A stretch of 64,000 nucleotides of DNA from Providencia alcalifaciens DSM 30120 (lineage in GTDB: Bacteria; Pseudomonadota; Gammaproteobacteria; Enterobacterales; Enterobacteriaceae): positions 124,001-188,000 of the forward strand of contig NZ_ABXW01000047.1 in assembly GCF_000173415.1 (NCBI RefSeq), written 5' to 3'. The notes beneath the pieces were generated by a model, which saw only the letters and a list, made by a program, of their open reading frames with translations, did no database searches and had not been told where the DNA came from. Made by a program: the position numbers and the translations under genes. Shown one piece after another: positions 47,910-57,640 of this stretch; the stretch's first letter is position 1, and every line of letters begins with the position of its first letter.

Positions 47910-49005
47910 GTTTCGCGACCCTGCCTTGGCAAAAGCATTATTGGCGCATATCCGCAAGCGTATTGCGGATATCCCAAGAGCCAAGCAGCGCCCATTGCAG
48001 CTAATGGAAGTGTGTGGTGGACACACCCATGCGATTTTCAAGTTTGGTATTGACCAGCTTCTTCCTCCTGAAATTGAATTTGTACATGGACCCGGTTGCC
48101 CTGTCTGTGTGTTACCAATGGGACGAATTGATGGCTGCATTGAAATTGCAGAACGTCAAGAGGTCATTTTTTGTACTTATGGTGATGCCATGCGAGTGCC
48201 GGGTAAAAATGGTTCACTGCTTGATGCCAAACGCCGTGGTGCAGATGTGCGGATCGTCTATTCGCCATTAGATGCATTAAATCTTGCTCAGCAAAATCCT
48301 GAGCGTGAAGTCGTATTCTTTGGGTTGGGTTTTGAAACCACCATGCCAAGTACTGCGCTAACATTGCAGCAAGCGCGCTTGCGCCAAGTGAAAAATTTTT
48401 CCGTATTTTGCCAACATATCACCATTATCCCAACGCTTCGTAGCTTACTTGAACAGCCTGATGTGCGAATAGATGGTTTCCTTGCACCGGGGCACGTCAG
48501 CATGGTGATAGGGTCCCATCCTTACCAATTTATTACTCAAGAATTCCATAAACCGTTAGTTGTAACGGGCTTTGAACCTCTCGATATTTTGCAATCTCTT
48601 GCCATGCTGGTGGATCAAATTGCAGAGGGGCGCTGTGAGGTAGAAAACCAATACAAACGTATTGTGGCGGATGAAGGTAATCGACTGGCTTTGAAAGCCT
48701 TAGATGAGGTTTTTGAGTTGAAAGCCTCCAGCGAATGGCGTGGACTAGGCGAAATTGCTGGTTCTGGTGTTCAATTAACGCCTGATTATCAAATATTCGA
48801 TGCTGAGCTGCGTTTTAATATTCAGCCTCATCAAGTGTCGGATGACCCTCAAGCGCGTTGTGGTGACGTGCTAACGGGGCGCTGTAAACCGAATGAATGC
48901 CCACTGTTTGGGCAACGTTGTACACCACAAACTGCATTTGGCGCACTGATGGTCTCTTCTGAAGGTGCCTGCGCTGCGTATTACCAATATCGTCGGGAGG
49001 CGTAA
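47893..49005 (+). CDS. hypD: Hydrogenase formation protein HypD
   Basis: 370 residues. Family motifs [26 protein letters not shown] and [10 protein letters not shown], and C-terminal Fe-S cysteines ([22 protein letters not shown]). It is the scaffold that holds iron while cyanide ligands are added with HypC and HypE. Overlaps hypC by 17 bases. Confidence 0.96.
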   Translation: MQYVDEFRDPALAKALLAHIRKRIADIPRAKQRPLQLMEVCGGHTHAIFKFGIDQLLPPEIEFVHGPGCPVCVLPMGRIDGCIEIAERQEVIFCTYGDAMRVPGKNGSLLDAKRRGADVRIVYSPLDALNLAQQNPEREVVFFGLGFETTMPSTALTLQQARLRQVKNFSVFCQHITIIPTLRSLLEQPDVRIDGFLAPGHVSMVIGSHPYQFITQEFHKPLVVTGFEPLDILQSLAMLVDQIAEGRCEVENQYKRIVADEGNRLALKALDEVFELKASSEWRGLGEIAGSGVQLTPDYQIFDAELRFNIQPHQVSDDPQARCGDVLTGRCKPNECPLFGQRCTPQTAFGALMVSSEGACAAYYQYRREA

Positions 49006-49006
49006 A

Positions 49007-50032
49007 ATGAGCTCAGATACTAAAAATGTGGTCACTATGGCTCATGGTAGCGGTGGTTTAGCGATGCAGCAGCTGATTGAAGAGCTGTTTTTACAGGCGT
49101 TCGCTAACCAAGCACTCGATGAACGTGAAGACCAAGCGCGCCTTTCTCTCGCAGACATGACGGCATTAGGCGATCGTTTAGCATTCAGTACCGATAGCTA
49201 CGTGATTGACCCTATTTTTTTCCCCGGTGGCAATATTGGGAAACTGGCGGTTTGCGGTACGGTGAATGACGTAGCGGTTAGCGGTGCTGTTCCTAAATAC
49301 CTCTCTTGCGGTTTTATTTTAGAAGAAGGTTTACCTCTCTCAGAATTGCAAATCATCGTTGAGTCGATGGCTGCAACCGCTAAAGCGGCAGGGGTACAGA
49401 TCGTGACTGGAGATACCAAAGTCGTACAGCGCGGCGCAGCAGATAAAATTTTTATCAATACCGCAGGCATTGGGGTGATACCCACAGAAATAAACTGGGG
49501 TGCACAGCAAATTGAAGTGGGCGACAAAGTGATTGTCAGCGGAACGTTGGGAGACCACGGAGCAACCATTCTGAATTTGCGTGAACAGTTAGGTTTGGAA
49601 GGTCAACTTAGTAGTGATTGTGCGGTTTTGACACCCATTATTGAACCGCTACGTCATATTGATGGCGTACGTGCATTACGTGATGCAACCCGTGGTGGTG
49701 TGAATGCGATTTTGCATGAATTTGCCGAAGCGAGTGGCTGTGGTATTTCCATCAATGAAGATGATTTACCTGTCTCTTCAGCGGTTCGTGGTGTGTGTGA
49801 ATTATTAGGTTTAGAACCACTTAATTTTGCAAATGAGGGCAAGTTGGTGATTGTGGTGAAACCTGAGGCTGAACAGCAAGTTTTAGCCGCGTTACATCAA
49901 CACCCATTGGGTATTCATGCAAAAACTATTGGCAGTGTGACTGAAAACAAGCAGGTCAAGCTAGTCGGCATTTTCGGTGCATCTCGCCTGCTAGACTTGC
50001 CACATAGTGAGCCATTACCTCGAATTTGTTAG
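49007..50032 (+). CDS. hypE: Hydrogenase expression/formation protein HypE
   Basis: 341 residues from ATG 49007 (GGGAGG upstream, one base after the hypD stop). PurM-like ATPase fold with MAHGSGGLAMQQL, and the terminal PRIC whose Cys receives the carbamoyl group and is dehydrated to thiocyanate. Works with HypF. Confidence 0.96.
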   Translation: MSSDTKNVVTMAHGSGGLAMQQLIEELFLQAFANQALDEREDQARLSLADMTALGDRLAFSTDSYVIDPIFFPGGNIGKLAVCGTVNDVAVSGAVPKYLSCGFILEEGLPLSELQIIVESMAATAKAAGVQIVTGDTKVVQRGAADKIFINTAGIGVIPTEINWGAQQIEVGDKVIVSGTLGDHGATILNLREQLGLEGQLSSDCAVLTPIIEPLRHIDGVRALRDATRGGVNAILHEFAEASGCGISINEDDLPVSSAVRGVCELLGLEPLNFANEGKLVIVVKPEAEQQVLAALHQHPLGIHAKTIGSVTENKQVKLVGIFGASRLLDLPHSEPLPRIC

Positions 50033-50087
50033 TTGTTGGTATCCTAAAGCCATACCCAAAAATAAGAATCACTGATTAGAGGGATAT

Positions 50088-51668
50088 ATGATTAAAAAAT
50101 TAGCGGTTGCCATGTGCCTAATGGGATTGACTCTCCAAGCACAAGCGGCTGAGCCCGCATCCTCGGCACACACTTTACGACTCGCCATTGGCGCAGAACC
50201 CACAGAAGGTTTTGACCCAATGTTGGGTTGGAGCCATGGTAGTTATCTGCTCCTGCATAGCCCGCTCTTGAAACAAAAGGCAGATCTGTCTTGGCACAGT
50301 TATATGCTGGAAAATTACCAGCATAATGCGGATGGTAAAGAGTGGACGCTAACGTTGAAAAAAGATCTGAAATTTTCAGATGGCTCACCGTTAACTGCAA
50401 AAGACGTCGTATTTAGCTACAACAATGCTGCCGCGAGCGGCGGTAAAGTGGATATGGGGAACTTTGCTAAAGCGGAAGAGATTGATCCGCTAACGGTTAA
50501 AATCACGTTGTCCTCCCCGCAAAGTACCTTTATCAATGTGCTCGGTTCGTTGGGGATCGTCTCTGCGGATAAATATGATGCGAAAACGTATGCACATAAT
50601 CCGATTGGGGCAGGTCCGTACCGTTTAGTGGCGTTTCAACCTGGTCAGCAGCTGATTGTTGAGCAAAACCCGTACTATGCAGGACCTAAAAACGACTACA
50701 ACAAAATGGTGTTTGTGTTCCTTGACGAAGATGCTGCATTTGCGGCGGCACAAAGCGCACAGTTAGAAGTTGTTCGCATTCCTCCTGCTGTGGCGAGCCA
50801 TGCGGGTGATGTACCCAACATGAAATTGATTGAACGCTACAGTGTAGAAAACCGGGGTATCTCATTCCCAATTCCACCTGCGGGTGAAAAAGACGCACAA
50901 GGCAACCCTATTGGTAACGATATCACTTCCGATGTGGCTATCCGTAAAGCGATTAACTACGCGTTAGACCGCAAATTATTAGCAGAATCTGTTCTTGAAG
51001 GATTTGCTGTTCCTGCCTATACCGGTGTCGCAGGGTTACCTTGGAATAACCCTAAATCGTCATTCAAAGATGGGGATTTAGATAAAGCGAAAGCCATTTT
51101 GGAAGAAGCGGGCTGGAAGCTGAATAAAGATGGTTTGAGAGAGAAGAATGGCAAAGTGGCTAAATTGACCCTCTGGTACGCTAGCGGTGACACCACTCGC
51201 CGTGATTTAGCGCAAGCCATTCGCTCAAGCTTAAAACCGCTCGGTATTGAAATGGATTTAAAATCAGGAAGCTGGGAAACTGTTGAGCGACATATGCATG
51301 CCAACCCAACGCTATTTGGTTGGGGGAGTTTAGATCCAATGGAACTGGTGCATAACTACAGCAGCAAAGCGGCAGGTGTCGGCTTCTATAACGCGGGCTA
51401 CTATAAAAACCCTGCGGTGGATGAAATCATCGAAGCGGCTTTACGCCAGCCAGACCAAGATGCAGCGATCCCATTATGGCAACAAGTGGATTGGAATGGC
51501 AAAGTCGGCGTTGGTATCCAAGGGGATGCTGCATGGGCTTGGCTTATGAATGTTCAGCATATTTACTTATCAAATCAATGTGTGGATTTAGGTAAAAGTG
51601 CTCCCGAAATTCACGGCTCTTGGTCTGTGTTGAACAATGTTGATGAGTGGAAGTGGACCTGTCAGTAA
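50088..51668 (+). CDS. Nickel/oligopeptide-type ABC transporter, substrate-binding protein (Ynt/Nik-like)
   Basis: 526 residues. Sec signal peptide (cleavage near AQAAEP) and SBP family 5 fold (TLRLAIGAEPTEGFDPMLGW; LKFSDGSPLTAKDVVFSYNN; AIRKAINYALDRKLLAE). Not closely like E. coli NikA; more like the Ynt-type transporters of Yersinia and Proteus, a judgement from memory. Placement 55 bases after hypE, in the same direction, strongly suggests nickel import for HypA/HypB. Confidence 0.8.
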   Translation: MIKKLAVAMCLMGLTLQAQAAEPASSAHTLRLAIGAEPTEGFDPMLGWSHGSYLLLHSPLLKQKADLSWHSYMLENYQHNADGKEWTLTLKKDLKFSDGSPLTAKDVVFSYNNAAASGGKVDMGNFAKAEEIDPLTVKITLSSPQSTFINVLGSLGIVSADKYDAKTYAHNPIGAGPYRLVAFQPGQQLIVEQNPYYAGPKNDYNKMVFVFLDEDAAFAAAQSAQLEVVRIPPAVASHAGDVPNMKLIERYSVENRGISFPIPPAGEKDAQGNPIGNDITSDVAIRKAINYALDRKLLAESVLEGFAVPAYTGVAGLPWNNPKSSFKDGDLDKAKAILEEAGWKLNKDGLREKNGKVAKLTLWYASGDTTRRDLAQAIRSSLKPLGIEMDLKSGSWETVERHMHANPTLFGWGSLDPMELVHNYSSKAAGVGFYNAGYYKNPAVDEIIEAALRQPDQDAAIPLWQQVDWNGKVGVGIQGDAAWAWLMNVQHIYLSNQCVDLGKSAPEIHGSWSVLNNVDEWKWTCQ

Positions 51669-52636
51669 TGCGAACAACCTTTGGGCTTTTATTGCGATTT
51701 ATCTGCCTGTTAACGGTAACTGCCGTGGGGATCTTTATCCTACTGAGTTACTCGCCGATTGATCCGATCAAAGCCTATATTGGTAACGATCTGATGCATG
51801 TGCCTCCAGAGCAATACCCGCTGATCGCGGCGCGCTGGGGGCTAGACCAACCGTTATGGATGCAGTTCTGGCGTTGGTTTTCTCAAATGCTACAAGGGGA
51901 TTTGGGGTATTCGATGCTTTACAATACTCCGGTTCTCCAAGTCATTTCTGATCGTATTGTTCCGTCACTGGCACTACTGGGAAGCGCATGGGTTTTTTCC
52001 GGTGTTGTTGGATTTGGACTTGGGTTGGTGGCGGGACGTTACTTGAATCGCTGGCCCGATAAACTTATTTCTACATTTTGTTATTTACTTGCCTCCATTC
52101 CGGTCTTTTGGGTCGGTTTATTACTGCTTTCCTTATTTGCTGTCACCTTAAAATGGGCGCCGATCTGTTGTGCATGGCCAATTGGTCTGGACGAACAAAC
52201 GGCGACGTTCTCACAAAAAATTCATCACTTAATTTTACCGGTGATTGCCTTAGGGATGCTGGGGGTAGGAACGATAGCTCTACACACCCGTTCGAAGGTG
52301 GTAGAAGTGATGAACAGTGAGTTTATCCATTATGCACAAGCTCAAGGGGATAAAGGGTGGTCGATGATGAGGTTTCATGTGCTCAAACATGCGATAACAC
52401 CCGCAATTTGTTTGCAGTTTGCCTCTGTGGGGGAGCTATTTAGCGGTGCGTTATTAGCGGAAAAAGTGTTTGCATATCCAGGGCTAGGGCAAGCGACAAT
52501 TGATGCTGGGTTACGCGGAGACGTGCCATTGCTAATGGGAATTGTGATGCTTTGTGCAGTACTGATTTTCATCAGCAATACCTTAGCAGATTTGTTATTG
52601 AAACGGGTAAATAAAGGAGTGATAAGAGAATCATGA
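51668..52636 (+). CDS. Nickel-type ABC transporter permease 1 (NikB-like)
   Basis: 322 residues from the ATG overlapping the previous stop (TAATG). BPD_transp_1 permease with about six helices and the EAA-like loop EFIHYAQAQGDKGWSMMRFHVLKHA. Pairs with the next gene to form the channel. Confidence 0.85.
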   Translation: MRTTFGLLLRFICLLTVTAVGIFILLSYSPIDPIKAYIGNDLMHVPPEQYPLIAARWGLDQPLWMQFWRWFSQMLQGDLGYSMLYNTPVLQVISDRIVPSLALLGSAWVFSGVVGFGLGLVAGRYLNRWPDKLISTFCYLLASIPVFWVGLLLLSLFAVTLKWAPICCAWPIGLDEQTATFSQKIHHLILPVIALGMLGVGTIALHTRSKVVEVMNSEFIHYAQAQGDKGWSMMRFHVLKHAITPAICLQFASVGELFSGALLAEKVFAYPGLGQATIDAGLRGDVPLLMGIVMLCAVLIFISNTLADLLLKRVNKGVIRES

Positions 52637-53445
52637 CTTATAACCCGAATCGAGCTTTGATCACACTGATCCTGTCATTAAGTTGCCTAATTTTATTGGG
52701 TGGCTACGCGTTTTGGCTGCTCTCCTCTGATATTGAAATGAGCCTACTCGATAGGCGACAAGCCCCTTCATTACTGCATTTATTTGGCACGGATAATTTG
52801 GGGCGTGATCTTTTTGAACGCACATTTCAAGGGCTTGCTACCAGTTTACAAATCGGCTTAACCGCCTCGATTACCAGTGGAATTATCGCCTTAGTCATGG
52901 CGGGATTATCTTCACTGAATAAAAGTATGGATTATATGGTTCGCGGCGTGATTGATGCGCTGCTTGCTTTGCCTCATCTACTGTTATTGGTGTTGATCTG
53001 CTTTACGCTAGGGGGCGGAAAGATGGGGGTGATTTTGGCGGTGGCATTAACCCATTGGCCTAAATTAACACTTATCTTACGTTCAGAGCTCCTGCGTGTT
53101 CAGCAAACTGATTACATTATGTTATCCCACCGTATTGGCAACAGTGCGTTATGGCGCCTACGGTATCACTATCTACCCATGCTACTCCCTCAATGGATGG
53201 TCGGAACATTATTGATGTTTCCACATTCTGTCTTACACAGTGCGGCACTCAGCTTTCTTGGCTTTGGGCTAGCACCTCATGAGCCTTCTTTAGGGATTTT
53301 ACTGTCCGAGGCATTACGTTATTTGAGTACGGGCGCTTGGTGGATGGTGGTATTTCCTGGTGCTGCATTGATGGGGCTAGTGTTGTTGTTTGACCAATTT
53401 GCTAAATCAGTCCAACGGTTATGGTTAAGGGGCGCAGTATGCTGA
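52633..53445 (+). CDS. Nickel-type ABC transporter permease 2 (NikC-like)
   Basis: 270 residues, six helices, with the typical GTDNLGRDLFERTFQGLATSL after the first helix and the EAA-like loop DYIMLSHRIGNSALWRLRYH. Starts within the stop of the previous permease (ATGA) and overlaps the ATPase by 7 bases. Confidence 0.85.
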   Translation: MTYNPNRALITLILSLSCLILLGGYAFWLLSSDIEMSLLDRRQAPSLLHLFGTDNLGRDLFERTFQGLATSLQIGLTASITSGIIALVMAGLSSLNKSMDYMVRGVIDALLALPHLLLLVLICFTLGGGKMGVILAVALTHWPKLTLILRSELLRVQQTDYIMLSHRIGNSALWRLRYHYLPMLLPQWMVGTLLMFPHSVLHSAALSFLGFGLAPHEPSLGILLSEALRYLSTGAWWMVVFPGAALMGLVLLFDQFAKSVQRLWLRGAVC

Positions 53446-54224
53446 AGTTTGAAAATCTTACCATCGACGTAGCGCAATACCGCTGGCTGGGGAGAAAGCA
53501 GTGGTCTCCGTTATTGCATGATATTTCTCTGGATATTCAACCCGGTGAAATGGTGGCGTTGATTGGTGGTAGCGGTGAAGGTAAAAGTTTATTACTGCAA
53601 AGTGCATTGGGATTATTACCCGAAAATATGCGTTGCCAAGGGACCATTGAGCTCAATGGTCAGCCATTGACGGAAAAAACGAAATCTCAGTATCGAGGGA
53701 ATTCTCTGTGTTACGTACCTCAAGGGGTCAGCGCCTTAAACCCATTGATTCAAATTGGTCCTCAGCTTGAGCGTGCCGCCGTACTTAGTGGGCAACATAT
53801 TAAAATGCACGATGTCGCTCGGCATCTACAAGAATATAGTTTGCAATCTAGCCTTGTGAATCACTACCCAGGCCAGCTATCAGGGGGAATGGCGAAAAGG
53901 GTATTAGCGAGTAGCGCCACCTTATCGCGCGCGGAATATATTTTGGCGGATGAAATCTCCTCGTGGCTGGATGACGAGCATGCGGTACAGTTACTCGACA
54001 ATATCAAATCTCTATGTCGAGATGGGCGTGGTGTGTTGTGGGTAACTCATGATCTAGCAATGGCGGTGCGCTTTGCCGACCGTGTAGCATTATTGCGTAA
54101 TGGGGCACTAGAAGAGGTGCTAAGCAGCCAAAAACTCAAACAAGGCGGTGGTGGTCAGTGGATTCAATCTTTGTGGAATGCGCTGCCAGAACATCAATTT
54201 ATGATGCTGGATGAGTGGAGGTAG
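53439..54224 (+). CDS. Nickel-type ABC transporter ATP-binding protein 1 (NikD-like)
   Basis: 261 residues from ATG 53439. Walker A IGGSGEGKSLLL (about 44-51), Q loop VPQGVSALNP, signature LSGGMAKRVL, Walker B ILADEISSWLD and switch His in WVTHDLAMA. Complete ATPase. Confidence 0.85.
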   Translation: MLKFENLTIDVAQYRWLGRKQWSPLLHDISLDIQPGEMVALIGGSGEGKSLLLQSALGLLPENMRCQGTIELNGQPLTEKTKSQYRGNSLCYVPQGVSALNPLIQIGPQLERAAVLSGQHIKMHDVARHLQEYSLQSSLVNHYPGQLSGGMAKRVLASSATLSRAEYILADEISSWLDDEHAVQLLDNIKSLCRDGRGVLWVTHDLAMAVRFADRVALLRNGALEEVLSSQKLKQGGGGQWIQSLWNALPEHQFMMLDEWR

Positions 54225-54228
54225 CCGG

Positions 54229-54825
54229 ATGCTGGAAATACAAAACTTGCGTATTGAACAGGCAGGCAGAGTGCTGTGGGATAACCTGAATTTGTCATTG
54301 GTAGATAATGAACGGCTTGGCATTTCCGCTCCCAGTGGATTTGGGAAAACGACGCTAGGACGAGTGCTTGGGCAGTGGCAAAAACCCACTGATGGGCAAG
54401 TTTTATTGAATGGTGAACCTGTTCCCCATCTCGGTTATTGCCCTATTCAGCTAGTCCCGCAGCACCCAGAAAAAAGTTTTAATCCTTATCGTACCGTAGG
54501 TTCCAGTGTACGCGATGCATGGGAGCCGGATGCCCAATGGCTAGATTGGTTATCGATAAAACCTCAATGGCTAGAACGGCGCCCAAGTGAATTATCGGGT
54601 GGAGAGTTAGCACGTATTGCGCTGCTTCGCGCACTCGATCCCCGCACTCAAGTATTAATCGCAGATGAGATGACTGCCCAATTAGATGCGCATTTACAAA
54701 AGGAAGTGTGGCAGCATTTGATCCGTATTTCACAGCAACGTCCTCTGGCAATGATTGTTTTTAGCCACAATAAAGCGCTGTTAGAGAAAGTGTGTACCAA
54801 GGTATGGACGGTGGCTGAAGCCTAA
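54229..54825 (+). CDS. Nickel-type ABC transporter ATP-binding protein 2 (NikE-like, short)
   Basis: 198 residues from ATG 54229 (GGAGG upstream). Walker A PSGFGKTTLG, signature LSGGELARIAL, Walker B VLIADEMTAQLD and His in FSHNKALLE are all present, so the core is complete. It is about 70 residues shorter than E. coli NikE (268), lacking mainly C-terminal material and part of the helical subdomain. Ends directly against the convergent LysR gene with no room for a terminator. Confidence 0.82.
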   Translation: MLEIQNLRIEQAGRVLWDNLNLSLVDNERLGISAPSGFGKTTLGRVLGQWQKPTDGQVLLNGEPVPHLGYCPIQLVPQHPEKSFNPYRTVGSSVRDAWEPDAQWLDWLSIKPQWLERRPSELSGGELARIALLRALDPRTQVLIADEMTAQLDAHLQKEVWQHLIRISQQRPLAMIVFSHNKALLEKVCTKVWTVAEA

Positions 54826-55719
54826 TCACAGAACGATTTTTTTAACCAAAAAATCAATAAATGCCCGTGTTTTAGCGGGGAGATTTTGGGTGTTCGGGTA
54901 GAGCAGCTGAATATTTTGTTTGGGGAGTTCAAGATCTGGAAGTAAACGGATTAAGCGATGAGCATTTAAATCCTCTTCAACTAGCCATGCCGGACAAATA
55001 GCGGCACCGAGTGATGCTAATGCAAGCTGGCGGATAGTTTCTGCGGAATTAGATTCGTACTGGCTGTTTAATAGAGGCAACTCAAACTTTTCACCGTGAC
55101 GGTTCTGTAGAGCATATTGGCTATCTTGTAAGTTCAGCAAAGTATGGGTGATCCACGGAATATTGGCTAAATCATCCACATTTTCAACCTGATATTGTTC
55201 GAGAAATTCCGCGGTTGCGACTAAATAAATGGCATATTCCCCTAATTTTCTCGATTTTAGGGAGGAGTTTTTTAAATTTCCTAAGCGGATGGCAATATCG
55301 AGTTTTTCTGCCAATAAATCATCAAAAGATGAATTGAAACTGTATTGCAGACGCAGTTGAGGATATTGCCGGCAAAATTCTGGGACCAGTGGCAAAACAT
55401 AACGTTGCCCAAATTCGTTTGTGGAAGAAAAGCGCAATGTCCCCGTAATATTGGTCGCTAAGTTTTGATTCCTTTCAAACGCTTCCTCAATCTGTAATTG
55501 AATCCGTTTAAAATCATCGTAGAAATGTTTTCCTACCTCAGTGAGTGCAATATTGCGTGTATTTCGCACCAATAAGCTGACATTTAAGCTTTTTTCTAGC
55601 TGTTTTATATCAATACTTACCATCGAGCGACTTAGTCCTAAAACCTCGGCAGCCTTTGTAAAAGAGCCGGAATCGACAACTTGAAGAAAGCTGGTAATTT
55701 GCTTGAGATTTTTTTGCAT
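54826..55719 (-). CDS. LysR-family transcriptional regulator
   Basis: 297 residues from ATG 55719. N-terminal winged HTH (QVVDSGSFTKAAEVLGLSRSMVSIDIKQLE) and LysR substrate-binding domain with effector-cleft segments (GTLRFSSTNEFGQRYVLPLV). Divergent from the MFS gene with 98 bases between, the usual arrangement for a regulator and its target. DNA-binding subfamily is like AaeR/YafC/DmlR regulators; effector unknown. Confidence 0.88.
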   Translation of the reverse strand: MQKNLKQITSFLQVVDSGSFTKAAEVLGLSRSMVSIDIKQLEKSLNVSLLVRNTRNIALTEVGKHFYDDFKRIQLQIEEAFERNQNLATNITGTLRFSSTNEFGQRYVLPLVPEFCRQYPQLRLQYSFNSSFDDLLAEKLDIAIRLGNLKNSSLKSRKLGEYAIYLVATAEFLEQYQVENVDDLANIPWITHTLLNLQDSQYALQNRHGEKFELPLLNSQYESNSAETIRQLALASLGAAICPAWLVEEDLNAHRLIRLLPDLELPKQNIQLLYPNTQNLPAKTRAFIDFLVKKIVL

Positions 55720-55817
55720 AATCAACTCGATTGTTTGATTGAATTAAACAATGATTTTACTTCCTTTGCATCGACAGGAGAAGGGCTGAGCTCTACTCTT
55801 TGCAACCGGAGGTCACC

Positions 55818-57149
55818 ATGTCATATCGTTATCAAATTGCGACAGTATTTCTTCTCGGTTTTTTTATTGATTGTATTAACATTTTTATGTCTGCTATTGC
55901 GCTGCCTGATATTGCATCAGCTTTTTCGACAAGCCAGTCGATGGTGGCTTGGGTCGCCAATGCTTATATTTTAGGGTTAGTGCTGATTATGCCCATTAGC
56001 TTATGGCTGGCTGGACGTTTGGGAGAAAGAAAGCTACTCACGTATTCCATGTTGCTATTTTCGCTTTCCGTTGGGTTATGTGGGCTCAGTGATTCGATTT
56101 ATAGTTTAATTTTCTGGCGCTTTATTCAAGGCGTTTCTGGCGGATTATTAATTCCGGTTGGGCAAGCATTAGTGTTTGGGCTATTTCCCAATCAAGAACG
56201 CCAAAAAATATCGACTTTGATTATGACTGTTGCCTTAATTGCACCTGCATTTTCACCCGCAATTGGCGGTATGATTATTGATTCATTTTCATGGCGTTGG
56301 GTCTTCTTTGCCAATCTTCCATTTGTATTATTAGCATCAATACTTGCATGGGTCTGGGTCAAGCATGGTGAAAAACAACTTCGAGAAAAGCCCGATATTA
56401 TCGGCTTACTGCTAGTGAGTCTCAGTTTGTTGGGTTTATTACTTTCATTTACTCTGTATAACGATGAGCAAAGTTGGGTACTGGCTTTATTGAGTTTTGG
56501 CGTCTCTGCGGCTTTACTGAGGATATATTTAAAATATGCCCAAAAATGCCGAGCACCTATTTTAAATTTGCTATTACTGAAGAATTATAATTTACGTAAT
56601 GGATTTATTGTTTATTACGCGGTGCCTGGAATTTTCACCGGTGTTAATTTACTGAATATTTTTAACTTACAAAATAATATTGGGTTTAATGCGCAGCAAA
56701 CAGGCATGTTTATGCTGGTATATGCAGCTGGCGCTCTGATCTCCATGGTGACAGGAGGCTATTTTTATCATCGTATTGGTAAGAGAAACCTCTTTGTGGT
56801 GGGGATTATTTTGCACAGTGTTGGGATTCTTACGCTGTTCTGGATAGATAGTCAAAGTCAGTTAGCATTATTGATTACTGCTTATTTATTGATGGGAATG
56901 GGCGGGGGAATAAGTGCAAATACGGCTCAAATTAGTGCATTAATTGATTTTAAAGATAAAGATTTACTGCAAGGTAGCGTGTTGTGGAATATTAACCGTC
57001 AGGTAGCTTTCAGTGTAGGGACGGTCGTACTTATTTCAGTGTTTAACCTTATTTCATTTTCATCAGAGTTAATTCGTTACCAATATACTTTTTTTATTGC
57101 AGCACTGTTGGGTCTGCTATCGTTAATTTCAGTATTTAAAGGAAAATAA
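55818..57149 (+). CDS. MFS transporter, DHA2/EmrB-like drug-efflux family
   Basis: 443 residues from ATG 55818 (GGAGG upstream; a TTG at 55800 adds six residues). Twelve to fourteen helices and MFS motifs: FWRFIQGVSGGLLIPVGQAL (motif C-like), LAGRLGERKLLTYS (motif A-like), and ALIAPAFSPAIGGMIIDSFSWRWVFF (antiporter motif). Probably exports a small organic compound. Co-transcribed with the next gene, one base away. Confidence 0.87.
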   Translation: MSYRYQIATVFLLGFFIDCINIFMSAIALPDIASAFSTSQSMVAWVANAYILGLVLIMPISLWLAGRLGERKLLTYSMLLFSLSVGLCGLSDSIYSLIFWRFIQGVSGGLLIPVGQALVFGLFPNQERQKISTLIMTVALIAPAFSPAIGGMIIDSFSWRWVFFANLPFVLLASILAWVWVKHGEKQLREKPDIIGLLLVSLSLLGLLLSFTLYNDEQSWVLALLSFGVSAALLRIYLKYAQKCRAPILNLLLLKNYNLRNGFIVYYAVPGIFTGVNLLNIFNLQNNIGFNAQQTGMFMLVYAAGALISMVTGGYFYHRIGKRNLFVVGIILHSVGILTLFWIDSQSQLALLITAYLLMGMGGGISANTAQISALIDFKDKDLLQGSVLWNINRQVAFSVGTVVLISVFNLISFSSELIRYQYTFFIAALLGLLSLISVFKGK

Positions 57150-57150
57150 A

Positions 57151-57552
57151 ATGAATCCACAAATGTCTTTAGCTATACAGAATATTATTGATGTCCATAT
57201 GCTCATTGAGGATGTATTTACGGGGCGAGATCAAGGTGAAAGTCTTCAGGCTTTATTAGGGAGTTTTGATAAGACATTTAAAATGGTCACTATTCAAGGT
57301 GCCTTGATGAATGCACAACAGGCATCTGAGTTGTTTAGTAAAAACAGAGGTGTTAGACCTTCATTAGCTATTGAAATTAGAAATATTCAGCCGCTGTTTG
57401 AGTGTGATGGCAATACATATTGGATACAATATTTAGAACATCAGACCTTGGCTGGCAAAGAAAATAGTCGCACGTCGACAGTGTGTATAAAAATTGAAGA
57501 TGGGAAATATCATTGGCTGTATCTGCACGAAACGCCAATATTAGTGGCTTAA
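57151..57552 (+). CDS. NTF2/SnoaL-like small protein
   Basis: 133 residues, no signal peptide. Predicted cone-shaped alpha+beta fold of the nuclear transport factor 2/SnoaL superfamily (DVHMLIEDVFTGRDQGESL ... GNTYWIQYLEHQT ... KYHWLYLHETP), a fold used for small-ligand enzymes and binders. Its position after an exporter gene suggests handling of the exported compound or a related aromatic. I do not recognise a specific family. Confidence 0.62.
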   Translation: MNPQMSLAIQNIIDVHMLIEDVFTGRDQGESLQALLGSFDKTFKMVTIQGALMNAQQASELFSKNRGVRPSLAIEIRNIQPLFECDGNTYWIQYLEHQTLAGKENSRTSTVCIKIEDGKYHWLYLHETPILVA

Positions 57553-57585
57553 TAGGAAAATATGTTTTTTAGCGGTTATTTAATA

Positions 57586-57620
57586 AAAAACACCTGCCGG
57601 AACAGGTGTTTGATTTTTTA
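57586..57620. terminator. Bidirectional terminator between the NTF2-like gene and rpoD
   Basis: Stem AACACCTG (57589-57596) / CAGGTGTT (57603-57610), preceded by a run of A and followed by TGATTTTTTA. Confidence 0.85.
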
Positions 57621-57640
57621 GACTTGAAGACGGTTATTGC

